Shown here: one piece after another, positions 46,250 through 60,174 of the stretch
How the letters are laid out: the number at the start of each line of letters is the position of its first letter
How positions within the stretch are numbered: position 1 is the first letter of the stretch
From: Sipunculus nudus
Taxonomy: Eukaryota > Annelida > Sipuncula > Golfingiida > Sipunculidae
Length of the DNA stretch: 64,000 nt
Reading direction: 5' to 3'
Assembly (NCBI GenBank): GCA_026874595.1
Contig: CM049306.1
Coordinates: 19,337,019 to 19,401,018 of the forward strand
Notes under the pieces: model-generated
Databases searched by the model: none
Told to the model about the DNA's origin: nothing
The model's input: only the letters and a program-made list of their open reading frames with translations
Position numbers and translations under genes: made by a program

Positions 46250-49200
46250 ATAAATACGATGACCAATTCAAAGGTTCATTAGTGATCATTGCTTTATAAC
46301 CCTGAAGTAAATTTTAAGAGGAACGAGTATTTTTTTGTCCCAATGTTTTTCATGTATTTTTTTATTGTAACGCAACAACTTTTGTTAACAGTGTGGTTCT
46401 TGAGCACATGTTGAAAACAACGTACGGATGTAAAAGTTATATTCCTAAAACTGAAATATATCGAATCAGCATCCGTCAGAACATTGAAGCAGGGGTCATA
46501 AGTCTAATCACTTGCAAACACTCATTATGTCCCATTAATTGGGTATATAATTCAAAATTTTTTACTTGTCATTTAACTGCAATACAGATATGCTCTAGGA
46601 TCTTCCGAATAGATAAGAATCTCATAGGTTAGTTATGTGCTTTAGGTGCAGGTGAAGCGCACCGTTTCAAGTCATCTGCTGCAGAATTCGCAGAACATTA
46701 CCGAAAGGCCGCTGGTCAATTCTGTTTAATAAGGATTAGTGCAAGTAAATAAAGGCAATTTCGATGCCAATATTGCTTAAATAAAATGCCTTGTATTAAC
46801 ACCTGCCTTAGGCCTTACCTCATGGATTATCTAGGTAATGTGCAGGGCGATGAAATTTGCATCCCAAGGATAAAGAAAGGACAACAAATTATGTTCGAGT
46901 CCTATCGGTTCAAAGAAGCCACCAATGCCCAAAGTTATGACTTGAAAGGCAGCTCTTGCCTTTTTTCCCACCAAAGGTGCCGGCAAAGCAAGAAGTGATT
47001 GATCGAAAGTTAAAACAGTTCACTTTGAAATCCTAAAATAAGGTCGCCAGCAGATCTTAAACGTAAGAGTGCGTAGGCTTTAACACTAAGCTAGCAAATG
47101 AACAATGCCAGAGCTTTCTACTGACCTTCAATCAGCATGATATCATCAGACCCCACAACAATCAAAACTGCGAAGAATAATGCGAAGACGCTCGCTAAAA
47201 AAGACAGGACGACCTGAACGATTTTATATGCAGATTTATAGGTGTTCAAAGTTGGAAACCATGTGATATTGGTCTACCATTATATGTTTGGTGAGACGTT
47301 AAGCCTTGGATTGGGAAGGGTTTATAGAACAGTCCATAGTGGCCCACTGAATGGTGTCGGGAAATCACATTAACTATTTAACAGAGTGACTGCCACTGAC
47401 TGGTATAATCTACGCATGCAGAGATGATTTTCCAGAAAGCATTGACCATTCGGTCAACGTTGATGGGAAAATTTCATGTAAGGTAGATTTTGTGGCTTCT
47501 TCGTGAAAGCAGGTAAATGTGCAACGGACATTTACAAGAGTCACGGCATTAACACATTCCCTTGACATTTATGTGGAACATATATTTTGATTCGCCCCGT
47601 GACCAATGCATTCTTCCAAATTTGAAGAAAGGGAAAGATCCTCCAAATTTAAAAATAGCAGGCCTAATTTTCAAGCGATATCTTGAAGTGTGTTCAATTA
47701 TATCAGAAAAAAATCCTCAGATGTAATCAAGTAGATGTCCATGCCATGTTGTGGCTGATTCCCTGTCCTGGAAGTTTCTTGCAATATGTCCTGCACGTGA
47801 TGGCTGCCTGCTGTCGCCTGCATGTGATTTTCTACCAAATAGCGTCAGATCACGAAGCAGCATCTCCTGTTCCTCGCGCTGCTGGCCCACGTGATTACTT
47901 CCGGTTTGCTGTATGCGTGGTTACTTCTTTGCTTGATGTTAAAGGCCACACATCTCTGTTCACTGGAGCCTGGTAAAAAAAAGAATCTTGTTTAATGGAG
48001 ATTAGATGTCTGATCGTTTCAGAGGTTGGGTCTCAAAGAATGGAAGAAATGGTGCACGTGTCAAACAAAATTCCAGTCATTGGCCCAAACGTTATAGGTG
48101 TTTGATTAAAATTTAAATGTGTCAAATCGCAAGCTGGAAGTTTGGAGGCATCTCTTTAATCTGAACCGCCAGTGCACCATTAATCCCTGTGACTATGGAT
48201 GGCTTACGACTCCAACCTCCTGACACAAATTGCACTAGCAATGGTTTGAACATTATTCAGTGTTTACATACAGGAGATCAGCCATGTTTGATAATGCGAT
48301 GCAGCTGTACATCAGTTTCCTACTACTACACATAAAATCTTCTGTTTTCGGGAAATATGGAGCCGTCGTCTCGATCTTGGACTGGTATCCCTCGTCAACC
48401 GCATATGGACGAGGAAACGATTTTTGCAGTGGATCAGAAATGCCCGGTAGATACCTTATACCTAGCCGTTGGTAGGCGAGGTCCCTTTTAGCTATTTGAG
48501 AAGCTCGGCTGGTCTCCCAAAATTGCTCAATCTCGTCACTTCCTCCCATGATCACACGAAAGTTATCGCGAGGTTCTGCATCCGAGCCATTCGAGATGGA
48601 GCAGGGCTATCGGGTTAACACTCTTCGGCCATTTCTTTCCACTGCTGCTGTGTTGGAACCATTTTGTAATAACCGTCAAATTTGTAATAAATATTACATC
48701 AATGGATGAAAAGGGTTTGTTTTTCCAGTCACTATTTTAAAAACGGTCACTCTTGTAAAAACAAGAGTGGGCTTAATTTTTTTTTTATTTTAACAGTATT
48801 TGATGCTTCAGGTGGATATTACTTGAAATTTGAGCCTCGCCAAGCTCTATAGGAAGAAAATTTATTCTCAGAAAACACTCACGAAGCACCCCTTTACTTC
48901 CCTTTAAATATAAAAATGGTGGATTATCTCTGAAGCAGTGAGACAATTGGTAGATAGTTATTATTATATTTGGGAGTAGGACTCTAATGACAATAGTGCT
49001 TTCCCGGTGAGATCACTGGAGTAGTAACAGTAACTGATTTATTAATATCATTAGTGGTGGTAACACTGCTGTCTTTTTGTGTCCCGAGTTACCGAATATG
49101 GGATTCACGTGCACATGAGGAGGCACGGGCTTCTTCCGCAGTAGAGATCGACTTATCTCACTTCTATTACATTCTGTAGCCAATTACCAGGCCATGACTT

Positions 49201-50875
49201 GTGGATGAGGCAACCTACGTCGCCATAAATACGGTGAATATACCATGGATATGGTACAGCATTTATCATGGCCAAATTAAAAGTCCTTAATTGTGGAATT
49301 ATAATATATAAATATCGAAATTGATTTTATAATTTACATGTTAAACATTCTGGCTGCGTTTGTGTTCAGCGTGTTTCAGACGGTCCATCTGTAAAAACGT
49401 CAGCATCTAATATACTTTGTGCAAGCGTGCCTTTAATTACATGCATGTCATAGTTTGTGTATACATGTATATGTGTGTAAGCCACAAGTTATTTTGTAGG
49501 GTTTATTGTGCCCATTGATGCAGACTATGAGTTTAATTCCATTACAAACTTGACAATGTTGACAGCTGATGAAGTTCAAGTATCCAGTGTAAGCGGTAGG
49601 AGATGAAGAATTACAAAAGGATTAGTCAGGCGAGCCGCCTTGCTCTAGATGTTGTCAATAGCTCCCGTTTCTAACTACCTATCTTAACAGGTCATCTGGT
49701 GCATGCCAGGGAGATTTAATATACACGGAGTCAGTTCCTGTCGTCAGAAGTCTCGCCTACTTGTTGTGTTATTGTTTAAAATTAGGTAAAAAAATCCCCA
49801 GATGACACCCAAGCTGGCCTGTCGTGCTAACTTCTGCGTCACCCCGGAGTGATGCAGCAACTTTATTTGTCAAATTTACATATTCATGAGCTCAGCTAGG
49901 TTAATTAAAATGTGATTAATCGTGCGGTTTAACATCCTAACACAAAGAGCTTGACCTTCATAAGCTTTTCTTTATCTTGTATTGGAGTTTGAAAAACGTA
50001 TTGTTATAATGGTTGCATAATTAAATGTACTTCCGTCATTAAGATAAACATTACTTATGAATCGGGTCAGACATATATCTGTGATGTGTTATGCTGTTAA
50101 AAGAAATTTAGAAAGACCATAAAAAATTGTCTTTTGTTTTTTGCCGATCTATTAGGTTCATTAAGCGTGACTTTCTGGTTTTCAGCATAATGTGGAAAAA
50201 CAAGGTTCATGCAGGAATAATTTCTGTCTAAACAACAGAAACCCTTCTAAAAACCCACTGGTCATGCTGCTCAGCTGACTTTGCCACACTGTTCAGAGAC
50301 CATAGCATATAAGTATTAGGTCCCAATAACCTTTCCTGGGATGTACCATGATATTTTATTAGAACTTGTCTGCAGGTATAATTCGAACATCTTAGGTCTT
50401 GATGTTAGGATTTGTGCTCTGCTACGTTAACTGAAAGTCTTTCATTCTCAACAAGAGACTTAGGAGTCATATATTAACTCTGTGCGTAGGCCTACGGTGA
50501 AATAATACAATGAAATTGAAAATACCATTTCAGCTGCAGTCCCAATAAAATGGTACCATTTGTAGCTTAAATCCTCATATCATTCAGTAAGAGTGAAATT
50601 AAATTTTTTGGCCCTGAGGAAGAAGGTATGAGGCATCACCTGCACTTAACCTGCACAAATATTTCTACCAGTCACATGATCAACATACTGTAATTGGGTG
50701 CTGACAGCTGTTACCGTTCTTGGGGGTTGGGCAAAGAGCATCACTATTTACACTTAAAATCGTGAATCGTCAGACAACAATTTTTGCAAATTTAAAAATC
50801 CGTGGAGACAAAACTTCGAAATAATTCATTTACTCTTATTCTCTACACTCTTAGAATAAATATTTTTAGAAAAAC
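46250..50875. other. Gene-poor DNA, no supported feature
   Basis: Both strands were read. Short open frames near 46,393-46,998 and 47,683-47,976 have no splice context. A HVVADSLSW reading at about 47,737-47,763 recalls the end of retroelement RNase H but stands alone. Confidence 0.4.
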
Positions 50876-50879
50876 AGTG

Positions 50880-51510
50880 AACCAGGGTTCATGACGCTCA
50901 GCTGATTTCTGACAATTTGACATTCTATCAGCTACTGACGTTATGATTTGGTGAGAAAGATTTATCAAGAAACTTTTAACAATGGGGAGAATGACATCCG
51001 GATTACCGAAAATCATGGGTTTTTTTTGCCAATAGTCCGTAGAAAATAGGTAACAGTGACCTTTTAGAAGATTTTAGGTCTAATGGATACAATTTGTGCC
51101 TTGTCTGACCGTATGGATGCTAAAAAAATCATGTTTTTGGCCAGTTGCTCACAAAACATAGTTCATCATTACTTAGTCTCAGGTATCCAGGAAAATTTGC
51201 CCAGAACCCATCTTTTTTGAGCTCAATTTTGAGCCCATCTGACTTTCAGGTTGCTAAATCGTGTTTTTCCCTATAGTTTGTAGAATATACACGGTCACCT
51301 AATTTCATATTTTCAAGAAAATTTACCCCGGACCACCCTGTATGTCACATCAGAAGATTCTATAGCCCATATTGATACAAATTGTGCTCCGTCTGACTGG
51401 ATCTCCAAAATCATGTTTTCGGCCCGTAGCTTGAGAATATAGGTCACCATGACTTTAGTTAAGGTTTAAGGTCCTATCAGCCAGGACCTCCCTGGAAGTA
51501 CAATTAAAAG
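50880..51510 (-). mobile_element. Inverted, decayed copy of the 156-bp-unit element
   Basis: It starts TTCATGACGCTCAGCTGATT, the reverse complement of the right end at 30,120-30,150. It then shows minus-strand units at about 51,060-51,500 (TTTTAGGTCTAATGGATACA, ACAATTTGTGCC, ATGTTTTTGGCC). The other end is not clear. Confidence 0.65.
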
Positions 51511-51514
51511 ATTT

Positions 51515-53334
51515 TTGGTCTAACGGTGCCCTGTTGTGGCCAAATTGCCTCATTTGAATGTATCAAAATAGAACAAAAATGTGTGTAACTATTAAAAAAA
51601 AAGGTAACGCCACCAGTCATCAGGTAACTGTCCATGATCGATATTAATGGAAAGGAGGCATTTGATGCACTAATTATACAGATAGCGCGTACTAGCACAT
51701 TGATTTAAAATGTTTATTGTGTATCATCTGTCTATATAAGAACCCTTTTAGCTTTAAAGTTCCAATATGGCAGCTCAGGTCGTCTGACCAAGGGCTTTTA
51801 GTGGTTTATAAAGCAAGAAGATAGATCGTTCCCCACTGTAACACCAAGGCTTTTGAACGAACATCAGCGCAAACAATACGATTAACTTCAAGAAAAAGAA
51901 AAAACAAAACTCAGCTCTTGATAAAACCTATTAAATAAAAGTCAATTCATTTTGTTGTACTCATAGTAATGATTTTTTAGAATTTTATTCCTAGTTAATT
52001 CTTAGGCTTTTGATTACTAATTTCTTGAATTATCATTACATAGTTAAATATATATTAAACAGCTGGCACTGAGTTACGTCTATTGGTACATTGAAGCACG
52101 TTTAATTTTATGCATTTTTGCAGCAAACAAAGAACTAAGTCCCTGGCAGGACTATGAGAGACTTACAGAATATATATACATATTTAAACCTCGCTAATAT
52201 GGAAAACAAGGTGTCGCGTCTCTTGCATTGCACTTTGAGCACTGAATGACAAGACCTGTTTATGGACTCTTCTAAAATCAGCAAATGACCCAAACCTTGG
52301 GTCAGCTATTACGCTTTTTCTCATATGTCATTATTACATATGATCGATATTTCAATTTCATGAGGTCACGTCTCCTCTACAACTCTGTTAATTAAAAGAT
52401 GGCCATGTCATAAATTAACCTGTCTCGAATCTCACTCGTGTGTGATACAAAAACACATTTATTGTGACATATGTCCACATCCGCACTGAGGCATGGAAAA
52501 TATAAACATTCTTCATAAACCTAAGAAACCATGCATGACGGTGTACATATATGTACTGGTGTGTCCAATAAAGTTGTATGTCTGTTTTCCAAACCCTCTT
52601 GTGATCATACATGTAATGACTCCGATATGCAAAGGTTGCTTAAATGAACTTACTAGACTCTGACACCCATGTAAAGTATGTACATATAAAGTGATCTGGA
52701 TCAAGCTAATAAAGATATGTTCAAGCATTCTTTTAGGAACCACGATAATAGGCAAGTGTGGCGATTCATTTTGGCTTATTTCCAACCCGGGTCTTATGCC
52801 AATACAAGTTGCTTCTTTATTTGTTTTCTTATTTTTTTGTACTTCAGTTTGCCTTCAGTTAAAAAGGCACATCCATTGCTATCGCCATCTGGGGGAAAAC
52901 TTTGAAAATACTTAATGTCAAACAGTCCACCATTTGATTCTTATATCATGCACATTTCTCCGTGACCACCGATAAACAATCTCTATACGTTCTCCTCAGT
53001 CGGTATTATATTCGTTGTCTAACGCAAGTTTTATGAACATAACAATATGAACAATATGCCACTTCTTACAAGTATTACTGCATGTATATAATTGAGTCAA
53101 TATCGGTATTAATTAACAAGTACTTGTCATACTGATGTTTTCCAGCTTACGTTTTATTGGTTATTGTTCATTACCCTGTCATTTAAAAACCTATCTATGA
53201 CATCATATTATGTGACGAGGCACAACTCATTAAGTCTACGAAACACATGATTTAATATGTAATAGAATGCATGTATAAAATTTATATGTCCCATATTGCC
53301 TATGTAAATGTTATTGTTATTGCTTCATGACAAC

Positions 53335-53335
<1 letters not shown>
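51515..53335. other. No supported gene
   Basis: AT-rich. A block near 51,600-51,620 (GGTAACGCCACCAGTCATCA) may be a decayed GGCGCC-family unit. Confidence 0.35.

Positions 53336-53337
<2 letters not shown>

Positions 53338-53417
<80 letters not shown>
53338..53417. repeat. (TA)n followed by (GA)n
   Basis: TA to about 53,386, then GA to about 53,415. This is the only long TA array right of 26 kb. Confidence 0.95.
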
Positions 53418-53419
<2 letters not shown>

Positions 53420-56318
53420 AATATTTGCGTTGAGATATTATAATTATCATATCATTTCGTATTCTTTATGTAAAGTAATATAATTGCAATATCTGAACGC
53501 GTGGACAGGTTGGTCGTGTTTTTTCGGTAGCTTGCGCAGAATCTTTTCGGGATCTTCCCACGTGAACTTTGTCTCTTCATGTCATCGCAGAGGGTAAAAA
53601 TAGTTTATTTTTCTGTGTGGCCCTAATGTGCAGAGCATAAAGTATAAATACGACCAACCTGATCATTGTAGCGTGGCTGACTAAACAATGAAATAATACT
53701 TATGACAGGACTGAAAACATAGTCTGAATAAAACACAACCGAATAACTCTTTTTCATCAGCCATCTGTGAATGACTTATATTGTTCTGCTTTCCTTCAGC
53801 GTGGGGGACTCAGTCATTTTATGTTCTCTTCGAGTCTATAATTTGTATTTTCACAAACTAGGCCGGACTGTATTATTACTGTCACAGGTCACACAAGTAA
53901 GTTATACCGTTGATGAATAGCTGCCCATTGAGTGCCTTTGCTCAGTTATTAGTCTTCTCACGCTTTATTTATTTCTTCGCAGAACTGAATAATGCCCTTA
54001 TATATCCTTTGAGAAAACTTAACTCTTAATGTCTTTATGCAACAGAGAAAGTCCCAACTGTATTGTAATACCACATACCGGTGACATAACCAAGGCCCCA
54101 GAACATCTCTGTTTCTTGATCATTATTAAGAGAAATGGATTTTCCAAGTCTAAATATTTAAATATTTATTTTTGCAATAAAATTAAATACACCGAATGTG
54201 TGTGTGTGTGTGTGTGTTAAGAGGGGTCAAAATTAGCTCCAATATACCGGCAGTTGGCGGCAGTGTCCATGGAGACCCGGTAAAATCAGTGTGAAATTTA
54301 CAAAGGGTCGCTCAAATAATTAAGTTTTGACACTCTTGTATCGCTAAAGGGTAATTGGCACACGGCAATGATCACTGATTCCATATTCAACCAGCTATGA
54401 TTATGGTGTAATTAAAAATTTAAAAATATGTTCCTGTGTACACCATAAACTGTTTCTGCATATAACAGTCGCAGGTAATTGCGCTCTTCACGTAAAACAT
54501 AATCCTTCAGTGCATGCCTAGATGCCGTCAAATCTTTAAATCCCAGAGGATTGCAGATTTTCTTCTTTTAAAGGCTGAAGGCAAACAAAATGTATAAGAA
54601 TCGTTCTGAGCAAGACAATTTATAAATCTCAGTAAGAAAAGGTAAGGCCATACCTCACTGTACATGGACAGGGAGATAAATAACGGACGACCATAAACAC
54701 AGCTGTACATCACACGCATCACTGAATGGCTGACGTCTAAAAATTTCTTTAATATGTTCTGGGTGTCTTCATGCGTCCTACAATTTTTTCGAACCTGTTT
54801 TTAGATCAAAATATTCAAGCTATGAAATTTAGTAATTTATAATGAAAGGGCTTTTAAAATAAGCAGTCCTGCACTCATTTGAGGCACGTGTGTGAAATCT
54901 TCTGTACAGCTGATAATGATTGTGTATATTGACGTCCCTTTAATAACTTACGGCTTCAGGGATATAAAACCCTGCTCAGTGGTAAACTCGTTGTACTACA
55001 GAGTACAGAGAGGAGCCCCCTCCCCCTTATTCGAATCCCTCCTGTGCCTGAATGGCATAATGGTGAAACTCGTTAGAACGTCCGATATTCGTTCTAATGT
55101 CTTAAACTTCTGAATTATTTCTATCCCTTTGCATAAGAAACCTGAAATCCAGAAGGCTTAATGATAACATGTCATTCTTCCCGTGTGCTTACCTTCATCA
55201 TCATACAATAAACAATGCCAACAAGTCATGGCCCTATTCCTCAAAAGTGGAAAAAGCAGCAATGTTTGGATGCATTCACGGATCATGAAAGGGTGAAGTA
55301 GTGCGCTGTAGAAACCCCGCTATTACGACAGGTTTTGTTGTGGGTCCCAAAGATATTCATTGAAGTGGGGTTTTTACTCCAATTTAGAATCAGTGAAAAC
55401 AAAGAAGTAGTGCATGCGTTTTGCACAACCCAGCTATCACGACAAGTTTTGTGGGTTTTTTTTTTTTGTTTTTTATTCTAATCCAGATTGAACATTCTAC
55501 TTTTCGTAAGTGTTTCAATGACCATCCCGCCGATAAGACCACATATGAGTAAATCAACAAGACAGTGATGGTTTATGCAATTATGTGAAAAAAAGCCATG
55601 AATTTTAAAAATTATCCATATTTTAATGTATTATTGTGTATATTTAATTATGAAAATAAGCACACATTTAAAGCACAATAAGCCTAACCACACAGTGACT
55701 GCATTTATACGTATCTCAGATAGTGTATATACTATATTTTGTATATTATTTGTGTAAATTGATGGATTGTTTATAGATCTTTAACAGCTGCATAAACTGG
55801 AAATGTGGTGTACAAAAATATGGCACTTCGTTCCGAAAATACTAAAAAAAAAGAACATATATGTGCTGTAGTCATCGCTTCATCCGAGCACGGCGTGCTG
55901 TATGGGTACATTGTAGTACACGTATTCGTGTGTACAACAGACGCGGGTTCCGGGCTATAAAATTCAAGACTTGTAATTTGCTTTTGAACCCAAAGGCTTG
56001 GTACCTTTAACGCGATAATCAACGGTGTCGGTGAATGGTTGATTATAACCAAGCTATTGATACTGTCATTTAAGGACTCCAAAGTCGTGCGCAACGGGCT
56101 TTGAACGCGGCCACTTTTAATACTTCGTGAAAGGAGACCTGAGATAGATGGTTGACAGTGGGGAGGTGATGCGTAGTGTAACCTCCGCATCCAGGCCGCT
56201 TCATAATCGCACGCACGACACCTGGTTCTGCCGTCAGAGTACGGGGAGCTGCGGCCGTAACATCGGCTCAAAGTTAGAGGTTGTACGTACGCATGTACAT
56301 TGCCAAACACAGATCGTC
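53420..56318. other. Intergenic DNA and probable promoter of the exon at 56,319
   Basis: A short (TG)n run lies at 54,199-54,217. The last 400 bp before 56,319 are GC-richer and CpG-containing, as in a promoter or 5' UTR. A 179-codon minus-strand frame at 55,771-56,310 overlaps this and shows no recognisable domain. Confidence 0.35.
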
Positions 56319-56418
56319 ATGGCTACTCTCTCCTCTTTCTGGATACTTTTAGTGAAAGTTTTATTATTTCTGGAGCTCTCCACTTGGTATTTAATACCTA
56401 CATTGGCTGGCGGACCAG
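56319..56418 (+). CDS. Signal-peptide first exon of a secreted or membrane protein (partial)
   Basis: ATG (G at -3 and at +4) opens 33 codons that end GGA CCA G|gtaagt, an ideal splice donor, in phase 1. The peptide starts MATLSSFWILLVKVLLFLEL and ends STWYLIPTLAGGP. That is a hydrophobic core of some 16 residues followed by a small-residue region suited to signal-peptidase cleavage after TLA or AGG. Later exons are not established. One possible partner, in phase, is 58,654-58,745, which would end the protein after about 64 residues; otherwise the gene continues beyond the window. The family cannot be told from a signal peptide alone. Confidence 0.5.
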
Positions 56419-56419
56419 G

Positions 56420-58990
56420 TAAGTTCATGGATTTATTCATTCACACTAGAAACAATTGAATATATATATTAAGACAAGCAGATACCAATATAACTTCAAC
56501 AAAGCCGTATTGTTTTGCAAGAAAATTAAGCGCTTCATAGGATTACTTTAAAGATGACCACTTTTATCTGAAGAAAAAATGCGGGTATATATTATGACAA
56601 TTATAACGTTTCAACTGCCAAAGCTTTCTGTGTAGCGTTATGATGAACGATATTTCCAGGGCCGTAAAAAGTGTGTTACCTTTAATTGAGAAAGGGGTGC
56701 TTGTGACAATGCACGCTGCTCCTAAGATGTGTGGTTTCTCATGAGATATTTTGGCTATAAAACAAGGATCTGCTTTAAAATTAAGAAAATATGCTGTAAG
56801 GTGAAACCTGAATGCTAAAGGATTTCTGTCTGTTTAAAGTTATGTTGTATCAACAAACCTGTACAGTTTTTTTTATCATTTTAAAAGGACTTTATCTCTG
56901 TATCAATTGCAAATTTATATAACAAGTAACTAAGACAAACATGCGCAGCGACAGTGCAGGCCCGGGCGTTCATTTATCAACGTTAAGGGGAAGGGTACTG
57001 GTATTGCTTGGATATACATGCTGTATACTAACCTAATTTTACACGAGGTTATTCATGCACGTGCATACAGGTAAATAATCTTTGATCTTTTATTGCTTTT
57101 GCCGTAGCATACAGACTTCTTCCATGATGTTTCTTCCATGTATACGCAAGTCTGTGTCGAAGGGGGACTATTTTAAATGTTATAATTGAGCAACAGAGTA
57201 GAAAAGGTTAGAGAAATATATTGACTCACAAGCGTAACATAAGCGCATACATAAAATTAAAAAAATACATAGACCAGAATAAAATTTATTGAATGCCGAC
57301 AGAGAAGTAATTTGGGTAAGCCGAGCTCCCCTCAACTCAAAGAGTTAACTCTATTACGTCAGTAAGCAAATATGCCGGCGACTGACTTGCATGGTACCAT
57401 AGCAACAGAGAGATATCCAGGGAAAGGGTGTGAGCTGAATATTTGATATAGGCAGTACATTATGTGTGGTCCCTGTTTAAATTCTCTACATGCAAAACTT
57501 CTTGGCATGCGGTTGCCTGGAAATGCAACACAATCGACCTGGGTGTAACTATAACTGTACAATGGTACAATGGAAAACAGATATTCTAAACGCATGCATC
57601 AACGGGTTGACACTGCAGCTATTCTAGCCTTGTAACCTCTAAAGGTTTGTCATTGTGTCTAATAAGTTTGTAATTGAGTCTATTAGAACGCTGACTAGAT
57701 TGTGCACCAAAGCGTGCATCGCAGCAAAAACCATGCCCGTAAGTGTACCTAGAAACAACCGATGAGTAATAAGGGATCCCTTTGTGATAAACTGTCAATA
57801 ACCACTCTGGGGATATTATGAGCGGAACAAGCTAAAAATTCTTAAAGGAGTTTAAATGCAAAACAAGAGTGTTTAATGAAGGTCTCTAATCAACATGAAG
57901 AAGGAGGAACAATGGAATAAATAATAGGGGAGAAAACAAGAAAATAGTCCAGGGGTTCACAGGGCTTACACGTCAACGCTGGCCTAGAAAAAAAATCAAC
58001 ATGCGTGCGTGCTAAATATTTTTATGGATATGCAGATAAAAGAATAGTCATAGCTCCCTGAATTAAGTACTGCTCTGCATATGATGGGCAGTGGGTTTAA
58101 AATTGGCAAGGTGAACGGGGACAAATCCGGGCTATTTGTCTCTGCACTGGGATCAGGCATGCGTGACTGCTGTGTAGATATGGCCATGGTTAAGTGCCTT
58201 TTGGCCCTAGGCATAATCTGATTTTATGGCCCACGTGTTTCGGTAGCTCCATTTTCATTCATCGGATGTACCAGCCGTATATGTCTCAGAGGAAACAGAC
58301 TGTTTTATCTTGTAATTGTGCCCTACTCGTTTGACTTGTCCCATCAATGGAGAACACAAAAATGGGTTCACCCAAAAGATTCGTTAGATGGAACATATAT
58401 TTGCTTACGTCTCTTAAATAACTATGGCGTGCTATTTATTTTATACAGAATTTCCAAAACATACGCTGAAAAATGATGTGAGCTAAAGCTTAGGCCTAAA
58501 ACTAAAACGCCAGTGCCATTTGTTTTAAGTGCTTTTGAATCCTTTTTCCATGCACAAATATAATCCCTCGGTTACGTGCATCTGTGAACACCTAAAGCGT
58601 ACACATATACAAAGTCTGATATCACCGACAATGTCAGAGTCATTTGTCTGCAGCTCATGACCAGTGCTCATTCACTTCCGGTGCAGCCTCTTCCCGGGCC
58701 CACTACAAGAGAGCCTGTTACTCGAGAATAAAAACATGGCTCTGATTGGTTAGACATTGACTTATCTTATTCGATAAAGCTTTGTACATTCAGCCATTGG
58801 ACTGTAAATGGCCGGGCATTAGACTCAATCCAGTTTTAGTCATTTTGCAATTTGCTTGTCACCAGGTCATTCCTGACAGGAAATGACTGGGCACCTATAT
58901 TTGATGGAGTTACCTTGCTTGAGGAAATTCTAGCGTGTGCCAAACAGGACTTCCGTTTTTTTTTTAAGTTTCTTAAAAAAAGCGTCCAGT
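56420..58990. other. Probable intron and intergenic DNA, no supported gene
   Basis: Only the untested candidate exon at 58,654-58,745 (+, acceptor GTCTGCAG) was noted. The rest holds no array or recognisable element. Confidence 0.3.
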
Positions 58991-58999
58991 AACAATTAC

Positions 59000-60170
59000 A
59001 TTGAGAGTTGCAGAGCGCCAATGTGTGTCTGGGTAAGAGATTAACCTGGGAGGAGCGAGCGCACCCTTGTGGTCAAAAGTTTGGCAATGAGTATTCGCGC
59101 GGACGGCGGTCTTTCCGGAACTCAAACTCACAAACAAGTCACACGTCCAGCGCATTCGGAACTCCTCGGCCGAATCCGTTGGCTTCTAGCCTCGGATGAA
59201 TGTATGGCCTAACGATACTTCTACAAGTTTGGAGAATTTTCCCGGAAATCCACCGGGTTGCCATTTTTACTGACTCGTTTAACAAAAGATCACAGTTCCA
59301 CAAAAATAGATTGATTTGCCATAATCATATGTATTATATGGGCTTGATATGTCGCTAAACATCAACAATTACCAGGTTCCGACAGTAGAAAGTTCAGTTT
59401 ATAACAAATGCCCCATACATCGCCCACACGGGGTATACTTCTAGGCGTGAATTGTATCCTCGAGCGGCCCAGATCAGTATACATGGGATTTTCCATTTGG
59501 ATCAGTGTTATCTTAAAGCTTAAAGGTAGAATATGTGAGGATTGGCAGTATCTGTACACAAAATACATTGTTTTGCTATTAAAAAGCGCACAACAGATGT
59601 GCGGTTGACCTGCCATGGCCTTGACCTTGCCGGAATACTTTCCTTGGTCTCTATATATATCCCGTAGGCGAACCGCGTGACTGCGCTCCGGACTCATACA
59701 CGCATGCGCATTTGCCCTTGCTTGACCATTTCGTCTGCTGTGTCCGGGTCAGCACTGTTGCCCAAGCACAGGCTGATGAAGAAAATCTTGCTAAAACGGT
59801 CTAAATTGCCGAAATTGCAAGTATAAAATGGCTTTCCGTCTTGAAACACTGTCGTTCACAAGATCGGGTTCGGCTCTCGATTGGCATGGCTGGGTCTCCG
59901 CTGCTGGGATCGGTTGAGAGAATGTGGGTTGCTTCTGCCTTTGTGGCTGTGGGTGCTGTGGCTTTCCTTCAAAGTCACCAGAGCGGAATATACAGTAGCG
60001 GTCTCTCGCGGCTTTTTGCTTGGTTTGGTGTAGCATCGCGTCTGATGGCTCTGAATACATGCTTAAGGAGCGCGCAGGGCTGAGGTCTTGAGCACAGCAA
60101 CCTGTAGCTGCTCGATGAACGAAAAATTCTTCTGCTCTGCGCAGGCACACTGTTTATTGCCAAGTTGAAA
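59000..60170. other. GC-richer, CpG-containing stretch with small open frames on both strands
   Basis: It may hold promoters or unrecognised first exons. On the minus strand TATATATA (59,651-59,660) precedes an ATG at 59,616 in a strong context (GCCATGG) with 84 open codons to 59,362. At 59,841-60,150 both strands are open: the + frame contains MWVASAFVAVGAVAFLQ, and the - frame is Gln/Pro-rich. Without conservation data none is called as a gene. Confidence 0.3.
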
Positions 60171-60174
60171 CAGG

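Noticed and set aside
47737-47763. HVVADSLSW, like the end of retroelement RNase H
   Set aside because: It is isolated; the neighbouring frames give no reverse transcriptase or integrase motifs, so it is likely coincidence.
55771-56310. 179-codon open frame on the minus strand
   Set aside because: It has no recognisable domain and covers the GC-rich 5' side of a + strand signal-peptide exon. Its length is plausible by chance in such composition.
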